The position numbers and the translations under genes were made by a program. Of a stretch of DNA of 64,000 bases, positions 1-8,487 are shown one piece after another. The stretch lies in contig NZ_SAIS01000011.1 in the NCBI RefSeq assembly GCF_004360155.1, positions 1 to 64,000 on the forward strand, read 5' to 3'. This DNA is from Paraglaciecola marina. GTDB lineage: Bacteria > Pseudomonadota > Gammaproteobacteria > Enterobacterales > Alteromonadaceae. Numbering within the stretch: the first letter of the stretch is position 1; every line of letters begins with the position of its first letter. The notes beneath the pieces were generated by a model that had not been told where the DNA came from, made no database searches, and was given only the letters and a program-made list of their open reading frames with translations.

Positions 1-23
1 GGCACTAAGTTCAGGGATGGTGA

Positions 24-509
24 ATGTTTCAAAAATTTTTAATTGCTGCTCAAGTGCTGCTTGCCGTTATCTACACGTCCGCAGGACTGAGTAAACTAAT
101 TCATTGGTTTCCAAATATTATTGGCCCTGTTTGGTTAATTGACGAATTATCTAAATATAATCTTGGCTTATTTGGATATTTTATAGCTTTGTCTCAAGCG
201 ACTGTCGGATTCCTCTTATTTTTTCCCAAATTTCGTTTGGTTGCATCTTTGATGCTACTTCCTATACATATGTGCATTACAATTATTCCCATTTCATTAA
301 ACTGGCATGGAACTCCTTTCGTAAATGTTGTGCTGTTGACTATGATTTTGGCAATGCTTTACGATGATAAAGTAAAGCTTATTAGTTTATTTGGTGCTAA
401 TGGCGCTCTCCAGATGAGTGGCAATAAAATTATCTATTGGTCTAGTTTTGTTTTATTCTGGCTTGCTGCTATTTATTTGAAATTTGGTCATATGCTGCGT
501 AGTGCCTAA
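24..509 (+). CDS. DoxX-like four-helix membrane protein (cassette gene)
   Basis: This 161-residue, very hydrophobic protein has about four to five membrane segments (roughly residues 5-22, 48-66, 70-92, 96-112 and 136-153). The N-terminal 'SAGLSKL' and the overall layout resemble DoxX-like/MauE-type membrane proteins, which are loosely linked to redox or quinone chemistry. No catalytic motif allows a specific function. The stop codon (507-509) lies inside the R'' box of the following attC, which is typical of a compact cassette gene. The cassette's first bases match the expected cassette start, so the gene is complete and has little room for its own promoter. Family assignment is moderate; the substrate is unknown. 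Confidence 0.6.
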   Translation: MFQKFLIAAQVLLAVIYTSAGLSKLIHWFPNIIGPVWLIDELSKYNLGLFGYFIALSQATVGFLLFFPKFRLVASLMLLPIHMCITIIPISLNWHGTPFVNVVLLTMILAMLYDDKVKLISLFGANGALQMSGNKIIYWSSFVLFWLAAIYLKFGHMLRSA

Positions 510-604
510 CAAACAACTTATGTGGGACTGCTAAAGCTTGGCTCGGTTCCGCTTCGCTACACATTTTAGCCAAGCTTTAGCAGTCCCATAGTTGGGCGTT
601 ATGT
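504..604 (+). other. attC recombination site 1
   Basis: R'' box GCCTAAC lies at 504-510 and R' box GTTATGT at 598-604, with crossover between 598 and 599. The central part is a perfect 20-bp inverted repeat (524-543 and 568-587) around a 24-nt terminal loop. It would fold as the single-stranded hairpin used by integron integrases. It begins with the TAACAAAC start and ends with the GGGCGTTA end typical of VCR-like sites. Confidence 0.9.
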
Positions 605-618
605 ACCTATGAGATGTA

Positions 619-831
619 ATGGAAACCTTTAAAATGTTCTTCTCGTTATATAAAACACTTATTCTAAAAATGGTTTTGTTTTTGATACCTTGTAGCGCAA
701 TTTTTTCTTATGCACATGGTTTTTGGAGTGGTGTATTCTTCGGATTTTGGGTTTTAGTGTTAATGGTATTTTCGTTATTCTGGACTTTCCGCAAGGCGAT
801 AAAAGCCAATGGTAAAAGTCCGTTTAAGTAA
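619..831 (+). CDS. small membrane protein (cassette gene), function unknown
   Basis: This 70-residue protein has two predicted membrane helices (about residues 13-31 and 34-56) and a basic C-terminus (RKAIKANGKSPFK). I do not recognise a family. It starts 20 bp after the cassette crossover at 598/599, which is normal for cassette genes. It is followed at 868-877 by an R''-like box exactly complementary to the cassette start, but the rest of that attC is missing. It is therefore probably an originally independent cassette whose attC was truncated. Confidence 0.6.
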   Translation: METFKMFFSLYKTLILKMVLFLIPCSAIFSYAHGFWSGVFFGFWVLVLMVFSLFWTFRKAIKANGKSPFK

Positions 832-867
832 CTACTTTAAATTAAAAAATTAAGGGTGTTTAGTGTC

Positions 868-896
868 GGTACATAACAAAAACATAGTGGTGGGAA
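868..896 (+). other. truncated attC remnant (R'' half only)
   Basis: GGTACATAAC at 868-877 is the exact reverse complement of GTTATGTACC at 598-607, as expected for the R'' half of the cassette that begins at 599. The usual TAACAAAC continuation is only partly kept (TAACAAAAAC). No matching GGGCGTT right half follows before the next gene at 907. I read this as a leftover of an attC whose right part was deleted. Confidence 0.55.
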
Positions 897-906
897 GTTT
901 AATTTC

Positions 907-1410
907 ATGAAGTGCCCAAGAACACACACGGCCTTAAAAAAAGTGACTGTTGGAAAAGTTCCTGTTTATTATAGTGAAGCTTGTGGTGGTGTTTTACTAG
1001 AAAACGACACATTAAGTAAATTCGAAAACCCTCTCGAGAAAAGAGGTAATGTATTAACTAAACATCTCAGTCAGTTCCATTATGAATTAGATTCACTAAA
1101 TAAGCGTATTACTTGCCCCAAGTGTCCTGACACAGTAATGCTTCGAAGATTTTATAGCCCTTTGCATGTTGTAGAGATCGACGAGTGTCCAAGTTGCGGC
1201 GCTATTTGGTTAGACACCGGTGAACTAGAGAAAATCCAGTCTTTGATGTTAAATGAAAAAGAGCGTTCGCTTTTGCGAATGGAGCTTATGAAAGAGCATG
1301 AAAAAATTGAAATAAAAGGCATGTCTCATAAACATGACAATTGGAGTAGGAGAAGTGACAAAGTCGATGCATTTTTCGATCTGGCATCTTATATTTCAAA
1401 TAGTTGGTAG
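907..1410 (+). CDS. zinc-ribbon (zf-TFIIB-like) protein, cassette gene
   Basis: This 167-residue soluble protein starts with MKCPR and has a first, partial ribbon (Cys3 and a later 'ACGG' near residues 26-29). A complete second ribbon spans about residues 69-105: 'CPKC' and 'DECPSCGAIWLDTGEL', the signature of the zf-TFIIB (PF13453) family. The C-terminal third is charged and helical with a His-rich 'MSHKHDNW'. The family is widespread but without clear function; the ribbon suggests zinc binding and possibly nucleic-acid or protein contact. Its stop is ten bases before the R'' box of attC 2. The expected cassette start (GTTATACGCAA by complementarity) is absent upstream, so the cassette's left boundary is lost. 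Confidence 0.75.
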   Translation: MKCPRTHTALKKVTVGKVPVYYSEACGGVLLENDTLSKFENPLEKRGNVLTKHLSQFHYELDSLNKRITCPKCPDTVMLRRFYSPLHVVEIDECPSCGAIWLDTGELEKIQSLMLNEKERSLLRMELMKEHEKIEIKGMSHKHDNWSRRSDKVDAFFDLASYISNSW

Positions 1411-1419
1411 ACATATTGC

Positions 1420-1488
1420 GTATAACAAACTAATTATTCCGGCCTCAACTCGCTGCGCTCGTTTCGTCGGCAATTTAGGGCGTTATGT
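1420..1488 (+). other. attC recombination site 2
   Basis: R'' box GTATAAC lies at 1420-1426, followed by AAAC, and R' box GTTATGT at 1482-1488 is preceded by TTTAGGGC. It is a short site (69 bp) with imperfect inner arms and the GCTGCGCTCG apex common in such sites. The crossover lies between 1482 and 1483. Confidence 0.85.
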
Positions 1489-1743
1489 GCCGTAATGGTA
1501 ACGGAGTTGTGCAATTAGAATTGAGCCGTCTTGTTGTTTATAAACAATTCTATGTTCATCATTTATGCGACGAGACCAATACCCTGACAATCCATGCTTT
1601 AGAGGTTCAGGCTTTCCAATACCTTCATTTGGAGTTCTTTGAATTTCTTTAATCAACAAATTAATACGCTTTAGTATTTTTTTGTCCGTGGTTTGCCAAT
1701 AAAGGTATTGTTCCCAAGCTTTAGTTGAGAAAGTTAGTTTCAT
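1483..1743 (-). CDS. yoeB: YoeB-family mRNA interferase toxin
   Basis: This 86-residue RelE-superfamily endoribonuclease cleaves mRNA in the ribosomal A site when its antitoxin is degraded. It aligns over its whole length with E. coli YoeB (84 aa). The catalytic residues are in place: Glu46 (in GKPEPLKH), Arg65 (in EHRIVY) and the C-terminal His83 and Tyr84 (RYHYGT). It should therefore be active. Its ATG overlaps the antitoxin stop by four bases (ATGA), implying coupled translation. The stop codon TAA (1485-1483 on the minus strand) is formed by the first three bases of the cassette, right at the attC crossover. The pair lies opposite to the array direction, so it must use its own promoter. 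TA cassettes of this kind are known to stabilise integron arrays. Confidence 0.93.
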   Translation of the reverse strand: MKLTFSTKAWEQYLYWQTTDKKILKRINLLIKEIQRTPNEGIGKPEPLKHGLSGYWSRRINDEHRIVYKQQDGSILIAQLRYHYGT

Positions 1744-1991
1744 TCAATAAGCTCTCTTTCAGTTCCGTTGCCCGCTTCAAGTTCGGCAATAGACTCTAAA
1801 AGATTTCTAGCATTTTCTGGTGATCTGAGTAAATATGTGGTTTCCTGCATTGCGTTGTAATCCTCTAAAGACATCATAACAACAGGCTCTTCACTTTTAC
1901 GGGTAATAATAATTGGGGCATGGTCGTTACAAACGGTTGCCATTGTGCTTGCTAAATTTGCTCTAGCTGAGGTATAACTTATTGCATCCAT
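1740..1991 (-). CDS. yefM: YefM-family antitoxin
   Basis: This 83-residue protein (MDAISYTSARANL start) is the same length as E. coli YefM and collinear with it. The N-terminal half is a Phd/YefM DNA-binding dimer; the C-terminal half (AYLLRSP-like, then acidic GTERELIE) wraps the YoeB toxin. An in-frame upstream extension exists but runs through the operator and into attC. The ATG at 1991 has a GGAG Shine-Dalgarno nine bases upstream and gives the family length. An 18-bp palindrome 20 bp upstream is the likely autoregulatory operator. Confidence 0.93.
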   Translation of the reverse strand: MDAISYTSARANLASTMATVCNDHAPIIITRKSEEPVVMMSLEDYNAMQETTYLLRSPENARNLLESIAELEAGNGTERELIE

Positions 1992-2011
1992 GTTATTCTC
2001 CAAAGTGTTCA

Positions 2012-2029
2012 TGTACGTTAATTCGTACA
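2012..2029 (-). promoter_or_regulatory. putative YefM operator palindrome
   Basis: TGTACG and CGTACA form a perfect inverted repeat around a 6-bp AT spacer, 20 bp upstream of the yefM ATG. YefM proteins are known to bind palindromes with TGTACA-like cores, so this fits autoregulation by YefM/YoeB. The role is inferred from position and core sequence. Confidence 0.65.
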
Positions 2030-2044
2030 ATATAGCGTAATAGC

Positions 2045-2134
2045 ACATAACAAACAATTCAACAGGACTAAAAACAGTGGGCTGTCCGCTTCCATTTTAG
2101 CCCACAATTTTTAGCCCCTTATTGGGCGTTGAGG
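2045..2134 (+). other. attC recombination site 3 (terminal)
   Basis: R'' box ACATAAC lies at 2045-2051, followed by AAAC, and R' box GTTGAGG at 2128-2134 is preceded by ATTGGGC. The inner arms 2063-2082 and 2094-2115 pair imperfectly (ctaaaaa and gtgggct blocks against agcccac and tttttag). The right R' differs from the two upstream sites (GTTATGT), and no cassette follows. I take this as the array's chromosomal junction. Confidence 0.87.
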
Positions 2135-2301
2135 CTGTAGAAAAAGGTCAGAGATAGAAAATGGCAACGCGCTACGTCAAATATTTCTGATGTTTAATGG
2201 TTAAACCTATACAGATTTCACGTCGCAACGCTTTTTTCTAGTCCAATTAGGCTGATTGTTTTGAAGAATGGCAGCTATTACACTGCCCTCTTCTATTAAG
2301 G

Positions 2302-5300
2302 CTATAGGTTTTTCTCTAAAATTTGCAGTGGATGTTTAGGTTTAAACGCTTCAAACCTTGCCACTTGGCTGCGGCAGGAATAGCCTGTAGCGAGCACTTG
2401 TTCGGGTTTGAATTTGGCGACTGCTTGTTGCCAGCTTAAGTTGTAAATACCGGTAGACTCCTCAAGATGGCTTGATTCATGGCCAAAGGTACCTGCCATA
2501 CCGCAACAACCCACAGACACCAAAGACAGCTCTAATCCAGTTTGCTTGAAAATTTGCTGCCATTGTTTTTCACTAGTAGGTAGTGCTGTTTTTTCGCTGC
2601 AATGACCAAACAAGCCGTATGCAGCTTGGCTTGGAGTTTTCGACTCAGGTAATTTTATCTGAGTTAACCATTCATGTACCAATTGCACCTTAAAATCACC
2701 ACGAGCATCGCCTAATACTTTTTGATATTCATCTCGGTAACATAGCACCATTGAAGGGTCGACCCCTACAAGTGGCACTTCTAGTTCAGCTAATTGGTTC
2801 AAGAAGTCTGCGGCTGTTTTAGCCGTGCTAGCAAATTCTTTTAAAAACCCCTTAACATGTTGCGGTTTACCATTTGGCATGAATGGCAACAAGATAGGTT
2901 GATACCCTAGCTTACTAATCAACTTAACAAGGGACTCGACTACATCAGCATCATAAAAAGTAGTGAATGGGTCCTGCACAATGCACACTTTTTTAGACAA
3001 TGTTTCTTTGTCCAATTGCTGTAGATGACCTAAATCGAATTGAGTACTTTGTGGCTGATTAAGCTTGAGTCTTTTTTCTAGAGTGGGCTTTGATAACAAA
3101 GGCGTGTTCACATAGCCAATGGTTTTTCTAATACTCGTATTCACCCAATCTTGGGATAAAAAGAAATTAACAAAACCTGGTGCTTGGGCCATAAGAGGTG
3201 CCATTTTCTCAATATTCCCCACTAGAATATCTTTGGCTGGTCGCATATATCTTTGGTAATACATACTTAAAAATCGCGATCTAAACCCGGGTACATCCAC
3301 ACTCACTGGGCATTGGCTTGAACATGCCTTACAGGCTAAACAGCCTTCCATAACCTCTAGTACTTCGAGTGAAAAATCATTGTCTGGCTTTTTATCAGTG
3401 GAGTTTCTGAATCGCTCAAACCAAGTGGGTGGATCCTCATTGTGCTCTAACTCATTTACATCAATGTTGTTTTTAGATAATAAACGTAACCATTCGCGCA
3501 CCATACCTGCCCTACCCTTAGGGCTATGGCGTCTATCGCCAGTAATTTTAAACGAGGGGCACATGGGCGAAGTGGTATCGTAATTAAAACATAAGCCGTT
3601 ACCGTTACAGCTCATAGCGGGTTCGAACGACGTTCTAACTGCGATAGGTATTTGCCTGTCAAACTCCCCTCGTTTAAGACCAGACACTTTAACTAAGCTG
3701 TCATTTGATTCTAAGGGCGTACAGATTTTACCTGGGTTCATTTTGTTTAATGGGTCAAACACAGTTTTGATTTTACGTAATTCGGTATACAGCTCTTCAC
3801 CAAAAAATGTAGGCGCATATTCACTGCGATAACCTTTACCATGCTCTCCCCACATCAAGCCGCCATATTTAGCAACTAAAGCTACAACTTGATCTGAAAT
3901 ATCTGGCACCATAGCTTCTTGTTCTGGGTCGCACATATCTAATGCAGGGCGAACATGTAACACCCCAGCATCCACATGGCCAAACATGCCATACTTCAAA
4001 TTATGACTGTCTAATAAAGCTCTAAACTCCATAATAAAGTCAGCTAGGTTTTCTGGTGGTACGGCTGTATCTTCTACAAACGCGAGAGGCTTTTTCGACC
4101 CCTTTATTTTGCCTAATAGCCCTACTGACTTTTTACGCATGGCGTAAATTTTTGTAATGTCAGCTTTATCGTAGGTAATTTGGTAACCAATTACTCCAAG
4201 GCTTTCAGCGTCATCCAAACTCTTGCTGAGGCTAGCAATTTTTTGTTCAATGTCAGCTTGATCGTTACTGTTGTACTCAACCATATTAAGGCCAAGTACT
4301 TCTTTGCCTTCGACATCTGTTATTAAGTCGGCAACCGAATGCCAAATAATGTCTTGTTTAGCGAGGTTTAATACATTGCTGTCTACCGTTTCAACAGAGG
4401 TGGCATTCGCGGCTACCATGCTTGGAGCATGCCTTAATGCTGATTCAAAAGAATCATATTTAACATTTACTAAGGCTTTAAACGTAGCGATAGGCGTAAT
4501 GTTTACTTTTGCTTCTGAGACAAATACCAATGAGCCTTCTGAGCCTGTGATAACCCGGCTAATATCTAATTTGGTTAAATCTTTATTCAGGGTATTTTCT
4601 AAGTCGTATCCCGTTAAAAAGCGGTTAAGGCGTGGGAACTTTTCTAGTATCTGCTCTCGTTTTCCTAGGCAACTATCTAAAAGCTGTTGGGTTATCTTCC
4701 CTAAAGAGGAGTGTTGTTTGCTTTGTTCTTTAGCTTCTTCGAGTGTTATTGGCGCAGTATTCAAAATAGTGCCATCAGCCAATACCGATGTTAGCCCTAA
4801 TACATGGTCGCTGGTTTTACCGTATACCAGAGAGCCCTGTCCCGAAGCATCGGTATTAATCATGCCGCCAACAGTTGCTCGGTTACTGGTAGATAAATCA
4901 GGCGCAAAAAAGAAACCTAGAGGGCGCAAAGCATCGTTTAATTGGTCTTTAACGACACCAGCTTGTACTCGAGCCCAACCTTCTTCAGCATTAACTTCGA
5001 GCACATTATTCATATAACGAGACATGTCTACGATAATGCCTGATGTTAATGATTGACCATTAGTGCCAGTACCACCGCCCCTTGCTGAAAACCGAACATT
5101 TTCAAATTGACTGGCAGTTTTGCCAATAAGAGATAAGTCTTCAGTTGACTTGGGTAGCACTACTGCTTGGGGTAATTGTTGATAAATTGAGTTGTCGGTG
5201 GCCACAGCTAAACGGCTGGCATAGCTAAACTCTATATCACCGCTAAACGTCGACTTTTTTAGTAACGCTAAAAATTCTTGATAATCGCTCTCAATTATCG

Positions 5301-5325
5301 AGCTAGGATCTAACACAGGAAGCAT
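2302..5325 (-). CDS. ydiJ: FAD/4Fe-4S 2-hydroxyacid dehydrogenase, YdiJ family
   Basis: This 1007-residue protein is collinear with E. coli YdiJ (about 1018 aa), a flavoprotein reported to oxidise D-2-hydroxyglutarate. An N-terminal PCMH-type FAD-binding domain carries 'RGGGTGTNGQ' (about 82-91) and 'GGMINTDASGQGSLVYGKTSDHV' motif blocks (about 153-175). A FAD-oxidase C-terminal domain follows, containing 'GHVDAGVLHVRP'. Next come a ferredoxin-like region with 'CLACKACSSQCP' (about residues 660-671) and a C-terminal Cys-rich CCG-type domain ('VGCCGMAGTFGH'). It probably feeds electrons from a 2-hydroxyacid to the respiratory chain. It is monocistronic, lies just outside the integron end and points towards it. 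Substrate assignment rests on family only. Confidence 0.9.
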   Translation of the reverse strand: MLPVLDPSSIIESDYQEFLALLKKSTFSGDIEFSYASRLAVATDNSIYQQLPQAVVLPKSTEDLSLIGKTASQFENVRFSARGGGTGTNGQSLTSGIIVDMSRYMNNVLEVNAEEGWARVQAGVVKDQLNDALRPLGFFFAPDLSTSNRATVGGMINTDASGQGSLVYGKTSDHVLGLTSVLADGTILNTAPITLEEAKEQSKQHSSLGKITQQLLDSCLGKREQILEKFPRLNRFLTGYDLENTLNKDLTKLDISRVITGSEGSLVFVSEAKVNITPIATFKALVNVKYDSFESALRHAPSMVAANATSVETVDSNVLNLAKQDIIWHSVADLITDVEGKEVLGLNMVEYNSNDQADIEQKIASLSKSLDDAESLGVIGYQITYDKADITKIYAMRKKSVGLLGKIKGSKKPLAFVEDTAVPPENLADFIMEFRALLDSHNLKYGMFGHVDAGVLHVRPALDMCDPEQEAMVPDISDQVVALVAKYGGLMWGEHGKGYRSEYAPTFFGEELYTELRKIKTVFDPLNKMNPGKICTPLESNDSLVKVSGLKRGEFDRQIPIAVRTSFEPAMSCNGNGLCFNYDTTSPMCPSFKITGDRRHSPKGRAGMVREWLRLLSKNNIDVNELEHNEDPPTWFERFRNSTDKKPDNDFSLEVLEVMEGCLACKACSSQCPVSVDVPGFRSRFLSMYYQRYMRPAKDILVGNIEKMAPLMAQAPGFVNFFLSQDWVNTSIRKTIGYVNTPLLSKPTLEKRLKLNQPQSTQFDLGHLQQLDKETLSKKVCIVQDPFTTFYDADVVESLVKLISKLGYQPILLPFMPNGKPQHVKGFLKEFASTAKTAADFLNQLAELEVPLVGVDPSMVLCYRDEYQKVLGDARGDFKVQLVHEWLTQIKLPESKTPSQAAYGLFGHCSEKTALPTSEKQWQQIFKQTGLELSLVSVGCCGMAGTFGHESSHLEESTGIYNLSWQQAVAKFKPEQVLATGYSCRSQVARFEAFKPKHPLQILEKNL

Positions 5326-5581
5326 AGTTATAGGACTGCTCTTGAACTAAATTATTAGCGTAATTATACCTAATTGCTTCAATAGGCTCTATATCACTTT
5401 GTACTAGGTTGCGTTTAAGTTTCATAACCAAGCCCTATGTAATAATAGATTGATGGATTCAACACCCAATTTTATAGTTAATTAGTCTAATATTTAACAG
5501 TTTGTAACATCTGTTGTTTTGCGTTGTCCTATTGAGTGTTAGAATACATATATTACCAATTTTTTAATTAGGCAAAGGCAT

Positions 5582-5803
5582 ATGATGAAAAATATTAGGA
5601 TCACTTTTGGCAGTATATTCGCCCTTATGGGAGTGGTATTGTTTATTGTGCCTGGCTCCTCATTGTTTTTGTTATTAGGTCTAATTCTACTAAGCTATGA
5701 CGTACCCAAAGCCCGTCAATGGTTAACGGTATGCCAAAACTCTATGTCTAAATCAGCCCGTCGTTTAGACCGTTTTTTACTTAGACGTAAAATTAAAGGA
5801 TAG
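5582..5803 (+). CDS. small PGPGW-like inner-membrane protein
   Basis: This 73-residue protein has one long or two short hydrophobic segments (about residues 6-40) holding the turn 'IVPGSSLFLLLGL' and ending in an arginine-rich tail (RRLDRFLLRRKIKG). The VPG-turn followed by a second helix and 'A..W' resembles the PGPGW family of small membrane proteins of unknown function. It is transcribed away from ydiJ and faces ppsA across a shared bidirectional terminator. The start ATG follows AGGCA weakly; a second ATG is adjacent. Confidence 0.6.
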   Translation: MMKNIRITFGSIFALMGVVLFIVPGSSLFLLLGLILLSYDVPKARQWLTVCQNSMSKSARRLDRFLLRRKIKG

Positions 5804-5844
5804 CGGCAAGCTACTTTTTAAAGTTAAAAATTCCCAATTAGCAA

Positions 5845-5880
5845 AAAAAACCGCACTCTGGTAACAGATTGCGGTTTTTT
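5845..5880. terminator. bidirectional rho-independent terminator
   Basis: The stem AAAAAACCGCA (5845-5855) pairs with TGCGGTTTTTT (5870-5880). An A-run on one side and a T-run on the other make it usable by both the small membrane gene (+) and ppsA (-), which converge here. Confidence 0.88.
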
Positions 5881-5906
5881 AGTGTTGGCAAACCACTCGA
5901 TGATTA

Positions 5907-8279
5907 TTAGGTGTGTTGCTCACCTAAATACAGCCATGTTTCTACTACTGTATCTGGGTTAAGCGAAACACTGTCTATACCCTGCTCTACTAACCACTGA
6001 GCTAAATCTTCGTGATCTGATGGTCCTTGGCCACAAATCCCTACGTATTTACCACGCTTTTTAGCAGCTTGAATTGCCATAGACAACAAGACCTTAACCG
6101 CTTCATTTCGTTCATCAAAAAGGTGAGCAATCAAGCCTGAATCTCTATCCAATCCAAGGGTTAACTGAGTTAAGTCATTAGAGCCAATTGAAAAGCCATC
6201 AAATATATCTAAGAATTGATCCGCTAGTAGTGCGTTAGATGGTAATTCACACATCATAATGACTCGTAAACCATTCTCTCCCTGCACTAACCCTTGTTCT
6301 GCTAATAAGTCTATGACTTGTTGGCCTTCTTCAAGAGTGCGAATGAATGGGATCATTATCTCGACATTGGTTAAATCCATTTTGTTGCGAACGCGTTTTA
6401 TTGCTTCGCACTCCAAAGCAAAACATTCTCTGAAAGAATCCGAGATATAACGACTGGCTCCGCGGAAACCCAACATAGGGTTTTCTTCGTCTGGCTCATA
6501 CTGGTAACCACCCACTAGGTTAAAGTACTCGTTAGACTTAAAATCAGACATTCGTACAATTACTTTTTTAGGATAGAAGGCTGCAGCAATAGTGGAGACA
6601 CCTTCAACCAATTTTTCGATGTAATATTCAACTGGCGAAGCATATCCAGAAATCATCTCAGTAATTTCTTTTTTGAGTTCATCAGGTTGCTCATCAAAAT
6701 TCAACAAAGCTTTTGGATGTACACCAATCATGCGGTTAATAATGAACTCTAAACGTGCAAGTCCAACGCCTTCACTTGGCAAACGCCCAAAATCAAAAGC
6801 CCTGTCTGGGTTACCCACATTCATCATTACTTTCAGTGGAATATCTGGCATTTCGTCTACGCGAGAAGTGACAACGTCAAAATCAAGCACATCGCCATAG
6901 ATATACCCCGTATCCCCTTCCGCACAGGAGACAGTGACTTTTTCTCCATTATCAATGGATGCTGTGGCATTACCACAACCTACCACTGCGGGGATCCCTA
7001 ACTCACGAGCAATAATAGCTGCGTGACAAGTACGACCACCACGGTTAGTCACAATAGCAGAGGCCTTTTTCATGATGGGCTCCCAGTCGGGATCTGTCAT
7101 ATCTGTAACTAAAACATCTCCCGGCTGAATTTTGTCCATTTCTTCAACGCCACTCAGTACTTTGGCAATACCAGCCCCTATTTTGTGCCCTATTGCACGG
7201 CCTTCACATACTGTTTTCGCCTCACCTTTTAACATAAAACGTTCTATAACTTGTAAGTCTTCACGACTACGAACAGTTTCAGGCCTAGCTTGCACTATGT
7301 ACAACTTTCCATCTATACCATCTTTAGCCCACTCTATATCCATAGGGCGTTTATAGTGCTTCTCGATAATGACAGCTTGTTTAGCTAACTCCATTACTTC
7401 GTCATCAGTTAACGAAAATAAACAGCTGTCTGAAGCGTCAATATCAACAATTTCAACTTGTTTACCATGAGCAGTATCGTTTGAATAAATCATTTTGGTG
7501 AGTTTACTGCCTAGATTTCTGCGCACTACCGCAGGCACACCTTTGGCTAAAGTCGGCTTGTGTACATAAAACTCATCAGGATTAACCGCACCTTGCACAA
7601 CCATTTCCCCTAAACCATAGGAAGAAGTAATAAATACAACATCTTCAAAGCCTGACTCAGTATCAATTGAGAACATCACACCTGAAGTCGCGCAGTCACT
7701 GCGCACCATACGTTGTATACCTGCAGATAATGCTACACCTTTGTGATCATAACCTTGATGTACTCGATATGAGATAGCACGGTCGTTAAACAAAGATGCA
7801 TACACATGTTTAATGGCAACCATAACTGCATCATAACCTTTCACATTTAAGAAGGTTTCTTGCTGACCAGCAAATGATGCATCGGGCATATCTTCTGCAG
7901 TTGCAGAAGAACGAACAGCAAAAGATGCTTCATCTCCAGATTCACCTTGTAAGGTTTCAAAGGCACTTCTAATTGCATTTTCTAATTCAGGTAAAAATGG
8001 CGTATCTATGATCCAGTTTCGAATCGTTTCACCGGCTTTTGCTAATTCAGGAATATCATCAACATCTAAGCTGTCTAATAAATCATGAATCCTTGCCTCT
8101 AACCCACTTTGCTCTAAAAACAAATTAAATGCATGAGCTGTTGTAGCGAAACCACCAGGAACTTGAACCCCAGCGTTTGATAAATTTGAAATCATTTCCC
8201 CCAATGATGCATTTTTACCACCCACTACACCAACATCTCCCATCCCAAGTTGTTGGTACCACAACACATGTTCTTGCAT
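5907..8279 (-). CDS. ppsA: phosphoenolpyruvate synthase
   Basis: This 790-residue enzyme converts pyruvate, ATP and water to PEP, AMP and phosphate for gluconeogenesis. The N-terminal ATP-grasp PPDK domain has '[11 protein letters not shown]' (about 21-31) and '[22 protein letters not shown]' (split, about 118-140). The swivelling phosphohistidine domain carries '[21 protein letters not shown]' (the His near residue 420), and the C-terminal PEP-utilising TIM barrel contains '[19 protein letters not shown]' and 'CGQGPSDH'. Length matches E. coli PpsA (792). It is divergent from ppsR, whose product controls it by phosphorylating the threonine next to the catalytic His (here the T of RTCH). Confidence 0.97.
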   Translation of the reverse strand: MQEHVLWYQQLGMGDVGVVGGKNASLGEMISNLSNAGVQVPGGFATTAHAFNLFLEQSGLEARIHDLLDSLDVDDIPELAKAGETIRNWIIDTPFLPELENAIRSAFETLQGESGDEASFAVRSSATAEDMPDASFAGQQETFLNVKGYDAVMVAIKHVYASLFNDRAISYRVHQGYDHKGVALSAGIQRMVRSDCATSGVMFSIDTESGFEDVVFITSSYGLGEMVVQGAVNPDEFYVHKPTLAKGVPAVVRRNLGSKLTKMIYSNDTAHGKQVEIVDIDASDSCLFSLTDDEVMELAKQAVIIEKHYKRPMDIEWAKDGIDGKLYIVQARPETVRSREDLQVIERFMLKGEAKTVCEGRAIGHKIGAGIAKVLSGVEEMDKIQPGDVLVTDMTDPDWEPIMKKASAIVTNRGGRTCHAAIIARELGIPAVVGCGNATASIDNGEKVTVSCAEGDTGYIYGDVLDFDVVTSRVDEMPDIPLKVMMNVGNPDRAFDFGRLPSEGVGLARLEFIINRMIGVHPKALLNFDEQPDELKKEITEMISGYASPVEYYIEKLVEGVSTIAAAFYPKKVIVRMSDFKSNEYFNLVGGYQYEPDEENPMLGFRGASRYISDSFRECFALECEAIKRVRNKMDLTNVEIMIPFIRTLEEGQQVIDLLAEQGLVQGENGLRVIMMCELPSNALLADQFLDIFDGFSIGSNDLTQLTLGLDRDSGLIAHLFDERNEAVKVLLSMAIQAAKKRGKYVGICGQGPSDHEDLAQWLVEQGIDSVSLNPDTVVETWLYLGEQHT

Positions 8280-8487
8280 TTTTACTATCTCCTAGATAAC
8301 TTTTTGGTTGTTTTACAAAGCTAATAATTTAATCATACTGACTACTAATTCGACGCTAAAACGGTAAATAAAACAAATACTTCAATGAATAAGTGTTTGC
8401 TTGCGGCTGATTTTAGAATGTTGTTATTATGAAAGTAAAATTTAATTGCATTTCGTAATTAAATTACAACAATGTTAAGGAAATGTT

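Larger units (their letters stand above)
1..2134 (+). mobile_element. distal end of a chromosomal integron cassette array
   Basis: Three attC sites of Vibrio type occur here. Each starts with an R'' box followed by TAACAAAC and ends with GGGCGTT. Between them lie small genes with little or no spacing, which is cassette organisation. The R''-to-R' order is left to right, so attI and the integrase should lie left of position 1. Beyond 2134 ordinary chromosomal genes begin, so the last attC is the array's distal boundary. A cassette's own R'' box should be complementary to the cassette's first bases. This holds for the TA cassette (1482-1491 with 2042-2051, 9 of 10) and for the cassette starting at 599 (598-607 with 868-877, 10 of 10). 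The integrase itself is not in view. Confidence 0.88.

Noticed and set aside
598-877. Inverted 10-bp repeats GTTATGTACC and GGTACATAAC flanking 260 bp, as for a small transposon
   Set aside because: No transposase or target duplication is present, and the repeats are explained as the R' start and R'' box of one integron cassette.
1992-2057. N-terminal extension of YefM by 22 residues
   Set aside because: It runs through the operator palindrome and into the attC site, while the ATG at 1991 has a good Shine-Dalgarno and gives the family length.
2135-2301. A fourth attC or further cassette after the TA unit
   Set aside because: No R'' box with TAACAAAC or GGGCGTT end was seen; the stretch holds nothing I can name before the ydiJ stop.
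4271-5017. 248-codon open frame on the plus strand
   Set aside because: It is entirely antisense within ydiJ, has low-complexity Ser/Thr composition and no recognisable domain.
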